Positions 1-5,785 of a DNA stretch of 6,837 nucleotides are shown piece by piece. Source of the DNA: Flavobacteriaceae bacterium (lineage in GTDB: Bacteria > Bacteroidota > Bacteroidia > Flavobacteriales > Flavobacteriaceae); assembly GCA_016649785.1 (NCBI GenBank), contig JAENXB010000157.1:1-6837 (forward strand), written 5' to 3'. The notes beneath the pieces are model-generated. The model worked only from the letters and a program-made list of their open reading frames with translations. It did not search any database and was not told where the DNA came from. Made by a program: the position numbers and the translations under genes. Numbering within the stretch: the first letter of the stretch is position 1; each line of letters starts with the position of its first letter.

Positions 1-135
1 ACAAAATTGTTATGCTTAATTTTTAAAAATATAATTTGGAAGAAAAATCAGAACGAGATAGACCTCTTAAACGAGCTGCAACAATTTTCACGCAAAAAAA
101 ATAAGGAACTGCTTTGTAGCCTCCGCCTAAAAAAA

Positions 136-170
136 TTTGGAATTTGGAATTTATAATTTGGAGTTTGGAA
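136..170. repeat. Heptanucleotide tandem repeat (TTTGGAA)n
   Basis: Five consecutive 7-bp units fill this stretch. Units 1, 2 and 5 are TTTGGAA, unit 3 is TTTATAA and unit 4 is TTTGGAG. A further degenerate unit (TTCAAAA) follows at 171-177. The array lies 19 bp beyond the stop codon of the lipoprotein gene, so on the minus strand it would fall in that gene's 3' untranslated region. No terminator-like hairpin is seen in it. It is most simply a short slippage-prone repeat whose function, if any, is unknown. Confidence 0.75.
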
Positions 171-189
171 TTCAAAATTTGTTTTCCGT

Positions 190-666
190 TTATTCCGCTT
201 TGATCACGATCGGCATTTTGAACGCGCTTGAAACCGGGATTCCGCGTTTGATTGCGGGGTAAATTTTTGGAAGGGAATCTAGGCTTTGCTGCAACCATAA
301 TTTAAGGTAGGGAAGTTGATTTGTGACCAGGGTATCCACAAAAACTGAATCGATAATTGGCTTGCCGGTTTTGGTGATCCCGAGATATAAAATCAAAGTA
401 TCGTCAATTGCCTGGGTTACGATGGGTTCTTGTCTGGCCAGATACGCGTAAATGGAATTGGCTAAAGTTGCTTCAAAACATTCCCGGGATTTAGTTAATT
501 CGCCGATGTTTTTACAGTTTTCGAAGGCGGGATATTCATCCACTTCTTTCCAGTTCAAAGTTTTAGATTCTTGATCCAGGACTTCTTTCGAAGAAATTTT
601 CTTGGTTTCAAAATTATTGCAGCCGGCCAAAATTGGAAAAAGTATCAGGAGTAAAAATTTTCTCAT
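190..666 (-). CDS. Lipoprotein with a divergent TonB-like C-terminal domain
   Basis: This is a predicted 158-residue envelope lipoprotein. An ATG start leads into a short signal peptide: M-R-K, a hydrophobic stretch at residues 4-14, and a lipobox L13-A-G-C16 that would be acylated and retained as the N-terminus. After a polar linker (17-45) comes P46-x-F48-x-x-C51 and a second cysteine, C63. Residues about 90-157 resemble the TonB C-terminal fold, with a strand followed by K-T-G-K, a helix around 118-132, and a closing hydrophobic strand M-P-I-V-I-K. The C-x11-C spacing and the closing P-I-V-[IF]-K also occur in the C-terminal domain of the M56 peptidase encoded at 4468-5784, so the two share a domain type. 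It has no transmembrane anchor like that of TonB, so classical energy transduction is unlikely. A decayed paralogue lies at about 3104-3271. The gene has its own promoter-like element at 696-703 and probably forms a single-gene unit. The exact function is unknown. Confidence 0.85.
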   Translation of the reverse strand: MRKFLLLILFPILAGCNNFETKKISSKEVLDQESKTLNWKEVDEYPAFENCKNIGELTKSRECFEATLANSIYAYLARQEPIVTQAIDDTLILYLGITKTGKPIIDSVFVDTLVTNQLPYLKLWLQQSLDSLPKIYPAIKRGIPVSSAFKMPIVIKAE

Positions 667-695
667 GTAGATTTGGGTTCTGGACTAATATTATT

Positions 696-703
696 CAAAA
701 ATA
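696..703 (-). promoter_or_regulatory. Bacteroidota-type -7 promoter element of the lipoprotein gene
   Basis: On the minus strand this reads TATTTTTG, an exact match to the Bacteroidota -7 consensus TAnnTTTG. It lies 29 nt upstream of the ATG at 666, leaving a short leader. No convincing -33 TTTG is seen at the usual distance; the nearest TTG is about 24 nt upstream. The decayed paralogue keeps the same octamer at almost the same distance (28 nt), which supports its use. Confidence 0.5.
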
Positions 704-840
704 AGCAAAACTTAGCAATCTGTTATTCAATAAGATGAAGGATAAGCATCTTAATTTCAATTACAAGTATGTAAACTTTCTTCCTGTTCCATCATTCCGT
801 ATTTCAATAAAAGATGAACAAAAAAACAAGAAATGAAATC

Positions 841-1539
841 TTAAAACAACAAAAACAAATCGAGGATGTAGGGCGTTAAAAGCGCGGTAATAATTCCGTT
901 GAGGCACATTGCGAGACCGCTATAAACTCCCGGCAGTTTTCCTTCTTCAAAAGCCCGGGCTGTTCCAATGGCGTGGGCGGCTGTTCCCAGCGAGGTGCCA
1001 ATGGCTATTTTATTCTTTATGCCTAAAACCCTTAAAATTAAAGGCCCAAAAGCATTCCCAAAGATACCAACCGCAATAACAATACTCGCGGTAATTTCCG
1101 GAACTCCGCCAACAAGTTTGGTTATTTCAATAGCAATAGGCGCTGTAACCGATTTTGCCGCTAAGGATTGCACGATAAAATCCGGAACCTTAAAGAGGAT
1201 CAAAATGAAAACCACACTCAAAATCCCACTTACGCCTCCTGCGGTAACGGCAATTAAAAATGGCTTCAGGTTTTGTTTGACCTCAGCATATTTTTCATAG
1301 AAAAACACGCCAAGTGCCACCACCGCCGGACCAAGAAAAAAACTTAAAAATTTACCTCCGTTGTTATAATCTTCAAAATTCACATTAAAAACAAGAAGGA
1401 AAATAATGATAAAATTAATAGCTAAAAGAACGGGGTTAAACAGGATATAATTCCATTTCTTTTTAATTTGGGTAGCAACAACAAAGGCCGCCAGCGTAAT
1501 AAAAACACCAAATACGGGAAGTTGAAAAATCTCTTTCAT
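841..1539 (-). CDS. lrgB: LrgB/CidB-family membrane protein
   Basis: This 232-residue protein is the usual length for LrgB and is almost entirely hydrophobic. Hydrophobic segments lie at about 8-22, 31-52, 64-81, 93-116, 150-172 and 205-232. Family features are F-L-G-P-A near 68-72, the re-entrant-like stretch A-A-K-S-V-T-A-P-I-A near 127-136, and the conserved C-terminal block G-T-A-A-H-A-I-G-T-A-R-A near 185-196. Members work with LrgA as a two-part inner-membrane system. In Gram-positive bacteria LrgAB and CidAB were described as holin/antiholin-like and later linked to pyruvate transport; the fused plant homologue PLGG1 carries glycolate and glycerate. The ATG overlaps the lrgA stop codon as ATGA, so translation is probably coupled. 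Transport of a small carboxylate is inferred from the family, and the actual substrate is unknown. Confidence 0.92.
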   Translation of the reverse strand: MKEIFQLPVFGVFITLAAFVVATQIKKKWNYILFNPVLLAINFIIIFLLVFNVNFEDYNNGGKFLSFFLGPAVVALGVFFYEKYAEVKQNLKPFLIAVTAGGVSGILSVVFILILFKVPDFIVQSLAAKSVTAPIAIEITKLVGGVPEITASIVIAVGIFGNAFGPLILRVLGIKNKIAIGTSLGTAAHAIGTARAFEEGKLPGVYSGLAMCLNGIITALLTPYILDLFLLF

Positions 1540-1868
1540 TTCCCGAATTTTTCCATGATAATCGCTGTAACATATAAAGTGATCACTGAACTGACAATTA
1601 CGGCAACTGTAATTGGAAGCCAGAAAGGCTGAATAAGATTGAAATAAACCATCAGGCCTACTCCATAGGGAATAAAGAATAAAGCCAGGTATTTAATGAG
1701 TTTGTCCGATGCCGGTTTCACATCCTCTAATTTTATTATTTTAAGGCGCAAAGCGATAAAAATAAGGAGCATCCCAATAATATTCCCTGCAATGGGGATA
1801 TTAAAAATATACCGGATCAGTTCACCCGCAATTAAAAAACCGAAAATATAGAGTAAAGCTTTTACCAT
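1536..1868 (-). CDS. lrgA: LrgA/CidA-family membrane protein
   Basis: This 110-residue protein has four predicted transmembrane segments, at about 3-20, 25-42, 59-77 and 82-105. It carries the family signature I-P-I-A-G-N-I-I-G-M-L-L at 24-35 (canonically P-[IV]-P-G-[ST]-[IV]-[IL]-G-M) and a conserved charged turn followed by F-F-I-P-Y-G-V-G-L near 64-72. The length and architecture fit LrgA, the small partner of LrgB. The gene is the middle one of a three-gene operon: the creatininase-like gene ends 15 bp upstream and lrgB overlaps its stop codon by 4 bp. No good Shine-Dalgarno sequence precedes the ATG, which is normal for Bacteroidota. It could equally be called CidA-like, because the family does not separate well by sequence alone. 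Confidence 0.88.
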   Translation of the reverse strand: MVKALLYIFGFLIAGELIRYIFNIPIAGNIIGMLLIFIALRLKIIKLEDVKPASDKLIKYLALFFIPYGVGLMVYFNLIQPFWLPITVAVIVSSVITLYVTAIIMEKFGK

Positions 1869-1883
1869 AAAAGTGTTGAAAAT

Positions 1884-2657
1884 TTATTCGTACATATCAT
1901 TTAAATCTGCCTGGTGCAAATCTTCAAGAAACCCAGCAATAATAGTGGTTGTGTCCTTGAAGAATTTTTTCCCCTTTTCTGCGGTGGCTTTTTTGGGGTT
2001 TCCAACGCCGGTATCTTCCGTGATTTTTGTCCATTCCCTTTGGGCACTCACCCAACCTTCTTTAAGGCCCTTAATTTTGAAGCTTTTTGCGCTGCCGTCC
2101 CCAGCCTGGTCCAAACTTAAAACCAGTTCCGGCGCCAAATGCATCATTACCGAAGTTTCCAATTCACCGGCGTGGTCTCCGGGCTCATCAAAATAAGGTT
2201 TGGCATTGGTAACCGTCCACCAGTTTACAGAACAGACAAAGACTTCCGGAAATTCAAGGCTCAGTTCCCTTATCATTTGCTTAAAATTATTTCCGCCATG
2301 CGCGTTTACGATCACCAGTTTACTGATTTTATGCCTGTCCAGCACCTGAACTATATCTTTTAAAACGGCATATTGCGTACTGGGGCTCATATTCATACAC
2401 AACTTAACATCCATTTGCCCTGTATTTACCCCAAAAGGGATTGTTGGCAAAACCACCGGCCGGGCATTATTTTTCCAGGCTTTTCGGGCGGCTTCAAGAG
2501 CAATTTCTTCGCCTAAAGTATTATCGGTGCCATAGGGAAGGTGATAATTATGGGCTTCGGTGGCGCCCCACGGCAAAACTGCTAAGGTAAAATCTTCATC
2601 TTTTACCTGTTTCCAATTGGTTTCGGCTAATGCGTAAGGTCTTATTCCGGTTTTCAT
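1884..2657 (-). CDS. Creatininase-family metal-dependent amidohydrolase
   Basis: This 257-residue protein is about the length of classical creatininase. The metal-site residues are in place: E34 and H36 in G-A-T-E-A-H, D45 in P-Y-G-T-D, and H120 in V-N-A-H-G-G-N-N. They fall at the same numbers as the creatininase metal ligands recalled from the literature. The bridging glutamate that follows the histidine in creatininase (H-x-E-N) is G122 here. Instead D161-H-A-G-E165-x-E167-T-S follows, as in the broader family that includes ArfB and MftE and is able to cleave other amides or peptides. True creatininase activity should therefore not be assumed. There is no signal peptide, so it is cytosolic. 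An AGGA lies about 5 nt before the ATG. It is the first gene of an apparent operon with lrgA and lrgB, which suggests that its product or substrate is moved by LrgAB (inference). Confidence 0.9.
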   Translation of the reverse strand: MKTGIRPYALAETNWKQVKDEDFTLAVLPWGATEAHNYHLPYGTDNTLGEEIALEAARKAWKNNARPVVLPTIPFGVNTGQMDVKLCMNMSPSTQYAVLKDIVQVLDRHKISKLVIVNAHGGNNFKQMIRELSLEFPEVFVCSVNWWTVTNAKPYFDEPGDHAGELETSVMMHLAPELVLSLDQAGDGSAKSFKIKGLKEGWVSAQREWTKITEDTGVGNPKKATAEKGKKFFKDTTTIIAGFLEDLHQADLNDMYE

Positions 2658-2677
2658 AAAATTCCTGTTTTGGCAAG

Positions 2678-2685
2678 CAAGCCTA
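2678..2685 (-). promoter_or_regulatory. Possible -7 element of the creatininase-lrgAB operon
   Basis: The minus strand reads TAGGCTTG, one mismatch from TAnnTTTG. It lies 20 nt before the ATG at 2657, and a TTG sits 16 nt upstream of it as a possible -33 element. An alternative TTTG lies further up (complement of 2734-2737). The spacing is slightly short, so the assignment is weak, but a promoter somewhere in 2660-2760 is expected because the upstream gene is decayed and more than 400 bp away. Confidence 0.3.
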
Positions 2686-2810
2686 AAATTACTAAAATTT
2701 ACAACTTATATGGGTTTGTGGATTCATTTTATCCAAATAAATATATAAGGCAATAAATATTAAGTGTTAGCAAGAGTTTTAATTTTGGCTAAGGCATATT
2801 ATTCTGCTTT

Positions 2811-2868
2811 CCCCTAAAAAATTAGGGGCTAAAGCCCAGTTCCTTTATCCCCTGACTGAAGCCAGGGG
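2811..2868. repeat. Paired REP-like hairpins in the intergenic region
   Basis: Two strong inverted repeats lie side by side. The first is CCCCTAA (2811-2817) and TTAGGGG (2822-2828) with a 4-nt AAAA loop. The second is CCCCTG (2849-2854) and CAGGGG (2863-2868), whose inner bases can extend the stem through CT/AG with one mismatch. A competing stem GGGC (2826-2829) with GCCC (2834-2837) overlaps the right arm of the first. No T-run follows on either strand, so these are not standard intrinsic terminators. The GC-rich arms stand out sharply from the AT-rich surroundings and resemble palindromic intergenic repeats found in many copies in Bacteroidota. The repeat status in this genome is inferred, since only one copy is visible here. 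Confidence 0.6.
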
Positions 2869-3103
2869 GAATAGATAACATATTTTACTCCTTTTTCATT
2901 TCAAATTTTATGGAAGATTTGAAAACCAGAAATATTTTTAATTCGATTATAATTGAATAAATTCCGGTGAAACGGAAAAATCCGGAGTTTGGGTCCGGCT
3001 TTGAAGATTCCTAAAGACAATCTTCGTCTTGGTGATTTTAGCAATTATAATTATCTCTCTGACAATATAAAAGGTACATATTCTTTATTCTTTTCATATT
3101 CAC

Positions 3104-3271
3104 TCAAAAGCATCTTTCACAATTTTCGGAAGCAGTATATTCATACACCTCGCGCCAATTTAAAGATTTCGATTCTTGGCTAAGCAACTCTTCCGAAGAG
3201 ATCTTTTTGGTTTAAAAATTATTACAACACACCAAAATTGGAAAAATAAGCAGAAGTAATTCTTTTCTCAT
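3104..3271 (-). pseudogene. Decayed paralogue of the TonB-like lipoprotein gene
   Basis: Read from the ATG at 3271, the minus strand encodes M-R-K-E-L-L-L-L-I-F-P-I-L-V-C-C-N-N-F, then a TAA stop at codon 20 (3212-3214). It continues in the same frame with T-K-K-I-S-S-E-E-L-L and Q-E-S-K-S-L-N-W-R-E-V. The intact gene at 190-666 reads almost the same over its first 51 codons. After the cysteine matching C51, nine codons are missing in frame, then E-R-C-F is followed by an extra T that shifts the frame and gives TGA at 3104-3106. Only scattered similarity remains beyond, perhaps to about 3003. The lesions make it non-functional. It lies 61 bp after the TPR gene on the same strand, as if it had been the fourth gene of the blaI operon. 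Loss of the C-terminal half is inferred from the lack of matching sequence. Confidence 0.88.
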
Positions 3272-3299
3272 GCAGCTAACTATCTAGTCTATTGAATGC

Positions 3300-3307
3300 C
3301 AAAAATA
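3300..3307 (-). promoter_or_regulatory. Relict -7 promoter element of the decayed lipoprotein gene
   Basis: The minus strand reads TATTTTTG, identical to the element at 696-703, and lies 28 nt before the decayed ATG (29 nt in the intact copy). It falls between the TPR stop codon and the pseudogene. This shows that the duplicated segment included the promoter, and that the element may still drive a non-coding transcript. Confidence 0.45.
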
Positions 3308-3332
3308 CTGAATTTAAGCAGCTTAGGAAAAA

Positions 3333-4475
3333 TTATTCTCCTTTAAGGTGTAATTCTGTTTTAATATCCTTTATTCGAGATTGGGCAAGAAAAATCAAAC
3401 TTTCATTCCCATCAGCTTCATATCTATTTAAATAGACCCTATAATAATTCAATACGGTTGTTTTGTCTTTATAATAATTATCTGCAGCAATGGCCCTTTC
3501 GTATAAAGCCCTTTCGTTATCCGGGTTTTCTTCTAATGCACTATTGAAATGTTGAAGCGCTTTCTGATAATCTTCTTGAAGCTTGTAGGTTAAAGCTAGG
3601 CTTAGAAATTCAGAATCTACTGGTTGCTTTTTAATTAGCAAAGCCATGAGTAAATGAGTTTCAGATCTTTTTAAGTCCCCCAACTTGGCATATAATTTTC
3701 CAAGATTGTAATGGGTATCAGAATTCCGATCTTCATAGCCTAATGCTAATTTGTATTGTTCTATGGCCTCTTCAAAATAATTTTGCTGATAATAGCAAAA
3801 ACCCAATTTGGAGTGCACAAATTCGTTTCCCTGCCCAAGCTCCAAAAGTTTTTCTAAGGGCGAAATGGCCAAAACAAAAGAGTTCTCCTTAATATAGGTT
3901 TGGGCGAGAATTGATAGAAGGGAGGCATTATTTGGATTTGATTGTAATCCCTGCATACTCATCTTTTCTGCAATCTGGAAATTCCTTCTGCTAAGCGCGT
4001 ATTTAGCTATCTTAAATAAAGCCTGCTGATGAGTTGAATCCAATATAATAGTTTTGTGCAAATAGTCTAGATAAGTACTATCCACCAGTCTTTCCTTAAT
4101 TGATCCTATTTGAAATTGGAAAGAAGCATTGTTTGGATATTCTTTGGCTAGATTTTGAAATAAGCTATCCGCACTCCTGAGATTGCCGGCTTTCACAAGC
4201 ACGTCTCCATATCTTATTGCAGTTAAAAGTTTTTCAGGATGCTGTTGTAAAATGGATCTATAAAAGACCATTGCTGAATCTGGGTTTCCATTGGCTTCAT
4301 AGAACTTTGCCAAACGCAACTGGGTAGCATCAGATTTATCCTGAAGATTTTCCAATCGCTGAATCGCTTCGGAATAATTACCTACTGCATACAAACTATC
4401 GGCAATAACTAAGGTCGGGGTTTGGGCCCCGACCTTTATAGTGATCAATATTAGTAATAAACTTAATTTATTCAC
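3333..4475 (-). CDS. Secreted or periplasmic TPR-repeat protein
   Basis: With a GTG start at 4475 this is a 380-residue protein with a signal peptide: M-N-K, a hydrophobic run at 4-16, and a likely cut after G16-A17. The rest is mostly tetratricopeptide repeats. Helical pairs are visible at about 23-45, 50-80, 84-114, 118-145, 150-180, 184-214, 218-246, 252-280, 286-318 and 320-350. The clearest are A-I-x-Q-Y-K-x-A-L and H-Y-N-L-G-K-L-Y-A-K-L-G-D. TPRs are protein-binding scaffolds with no catalysis of their own. No ATG is available: the choices are GTG at 4475 (8-bp overlap with the M56 gene) or TTG at 4499 (32-bp overlap). GTG is preferred because it gives a normal signal peptide and sits on the upstream stop as GTGAATAA. 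As third gene of the operon it probably assists signalling by the M56 protein from the periplasm (inference). Confidence 0.85.
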   Translation of the reverse strand: MNKLSLLLILITIKVGAQTPTLVIADSLYAVGNYSEAIQRLENLQDKSDATQLRLAKFYEANGNPDSAMVFYRSILQQHPEKLLTAIRYGDVLVKAGNLRSADSLFQNLAKEYPNNASFQFQIGSIKERLVDSTYLDYLHKTIILDSTHQQALFKIAKYALSRRNFQIAEKMSMQGLQSNPNNASLLSILAQTYIKENSFVLAISPLEKLLELGQGNEFVHSKLGFCYYQQNYFEEAIEQYKLALGYEDRNSDTHYNLGKLYAKLGDLKRSETHLLMALLIKKQPVDSEFLSLALTYKLQEDYQKALQHFNSALEENPDNERALYERAIAADNYYKDKTTVLNYYRVYLNRYEADGNESLIFLAQSRIKDIKTELHLKGE

Positions 4476-5784
4476 CTGGTTCAGCCACTTTAAATACAAT
4501 TGGTAAAGAATACATTACTCCAACTACCTTTCCATCCTCTTTTCCTGGAATCATTTGTGGTAAAGATTTAATAACTCGAATCGCTTCTTCTTCCAGTTTT
4601 GGATGTGGAGCTCTTGCTTTCACATCTGCAATGTCACCTTTTTTATTTATTTTAAATTGGACAATTACTCGATTAGTCCCCGTTAAACCAAGTTCCGATC
4701 CCATGTTCGTATTAAAGTTTTTCTGAACATGTTCTTGGATTTTCTGAGACATACATTTTTTTTGCTCTTCCTTACTTCCTAAATTCTCACAACTCGGGAA
4801 AAGAGGCACTTGATCTATAAGTCCAAAAGCAACATCCTCACTATTAGATTCTTTGGTCTCTAACTCTAAAGCTGAGGTGTTATGTATTTCATTTGGGATA
4901 TCTTCATTTTTTTCAGAAATACCGTCTGAACAAGACACATAAGTAAGCATTACTAGCATTACCGGGAAAATAATTAAATACTTGAATTTTGCGATGGTCT
5001 GAGATTGTGATTTTTGTAACATAACTATTCGTTTTTTGATTAATGATTGATTGAAAAATTGATTGATGAATGAAATATTTTTAGTGTTGAAAGCTGTATT
5101 CAATAACTGCTGATAATAGGATTGCCTTTTACTGGTTTTAAGCGCGCCGGCATCGGCTATAAATTCGTGTAAAACGGTGAGCCTGGACTGATACATATAG
5201 ATAAGCGGATTGAACCAAAGAAGGATCTTTAGCATTTCAAAAAACAAAAGATCGGCACTGTGGTTCTGTTTTACGTGCACCAGTTCATGGGACATTATTT
5301 GTTGCTCTTCGGTTCCTGACAATTGGTCTCCAAGAAAAACGGTGTTAAAATAAGTACAGGCAATGTTGCTGTTTGGAACCCTGATAATCCTCACCCTCTC
5401 ATCGTTAAAAACCACCTGGAACCGAAACATTTTATTTAAAGCTTGATATTTTTTTATGAAAACAACCAAACTGCCCAGGATTCCTCCAGCATAAATGGTC
5501 CACCACCAGTTATTTTCAGAAAAGATTTGGGTTGCAGCTTCCGCAGAAACATGGCTTACCGAACTATCATTGAGGTAAACATTGTGCAACATCATAAATC
5601 CTTCGGCTTGCACGAGGCTGCCCAAACTTTCAATTTTCAATAGTGGCAAAATCAATGCTATCAGCGGAGTGAGCAACAAATACCACCTGTTGTAGGTGAA
5701 AAATGTTTCTTTTTTCAGCAAAAATTCATACACCAGTAAAAACAGGAGTTGAAAAAATATGACTTGTAGAATATAGGTCAGCAT
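4468..5784 (-). CDS. BlaR1/MecR1-like M56 membrane metallopeptidase with C-terminal TonB-like domain
   Basis: This 438-residue protein has hydrophobic segments at about 3-22, 34-50, 94-111 and 268-284. The M56 zinc-peptidase domain lies between the third and fourth: H166-E-L-V-H170 is the HExxH metal and catalytic motif, and E207-x3-D211 in H-E-F-I-A-D supplies the third ligand. In BlaR1 such a domain transmits an outside signal by causing cleavage of the repressor. Here the penicillin-binding sensor domain is absent. After the last membrane segment, an acidic linker (285-325) leads to P327-x-F-x-x-C332-x11-C344 and a TonB-like C-terminal fold at about 345-433. This architecture is common in Bacteroidota. 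The inducer is unknown, and a beta-lactam is unlikely without the sensor domain. The ATG lies 1 bp after the repressor stop codon, so the pair is co-transcribed and probably translationally coupled. Confidence 0.92.
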   Translation of the reverse strand: MLTYILQVIFFQLLFLLVYEFLLKKETFFTYNRWYLLLTPLIALILPLLKIESLGSLVQAEGFMMLHNVYLNDSSVSHVSAEAATQIFSENNWWWTIYAGGILGSLVVFIKKYQALNKMFRFQVVFNDERVRIIRVPNSNIACTYFNTVFLGDQLSGTEEQQIMSHELVHVKQNHSADLLFFEMLKILLWFNPLIYMYQSRLTVLHEFIADAGALKTSKRQSYYQQLLNTAFNTKNISFINQFFNQSLIKKRIVMLQKSQSQTIAKFKYLIIFPVMLVMLTYVSCSDGISEKNEDIPNEIHNTSALELETKESNSEDVAFGLIDQVPLFPSCENLGSKEEQKKCMSQKIQEHVQKNFNTNMGSELGLTGTNRVIVQFKINKKGDIADVKARAPHPKLEEEAIRVIKSLPQMIPGKEDGKVVGVMYSLPIVFKVAEPGE

Positions 5785-5785
5785 C

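Larger units (their letters stand above)
2658..3103. other. Non-coding stretch between the decayed lipoprotein gene and the creatininase operon
   Basis: No credible gene is seen. The stretch holds the creatininase leader (about 2658-2760), the REP-like hairpins (2811-2868), and a 7-bp inverted repeat GAAGATT (3003-3009) / AATCTTC (3019-3025). From about 3000 to 3103 weak similarity to the middle of the intact lipoprotein gene may persist, for example the minus-strand ATCACCAA at 3029-3036, which corresponds to residues I-T-K of that gene. This part is therefore probably further decayed coding sequence. Confidence 0.6.

Noticed and set aside
23..298. Open minus-strand frame of 91 codons at the left edge
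   Set aside because: It overlaps the C-terminal coding region of the lipoprotein gene in another frame, runs through the 7-bp repeat and has low-complexity content. No start signal or family supports it.
732..752. Possible terminator hairpin after lrgB: AAGATG with CATCTT across a 9-nt loop
   Set aside because: The stem is only 6 bp and AT-rich, and no T-run follows on the minus strand, so I do not call it a terminator.
968..1300. Plus-strand frame opposite lrgB
   Set aside because: It lies wholly antisense to a well-supported membrane protein gene, and its sequence is the by-product of the opposite strand's hydrophobic codons.
2989..3183. Plus-strand 64-codon frame
   Set aside because: It overlaps the decayed lipoprotein gene on the other strand, starts with TTG without a promoter or ribosome site, and the product resembles nothing.
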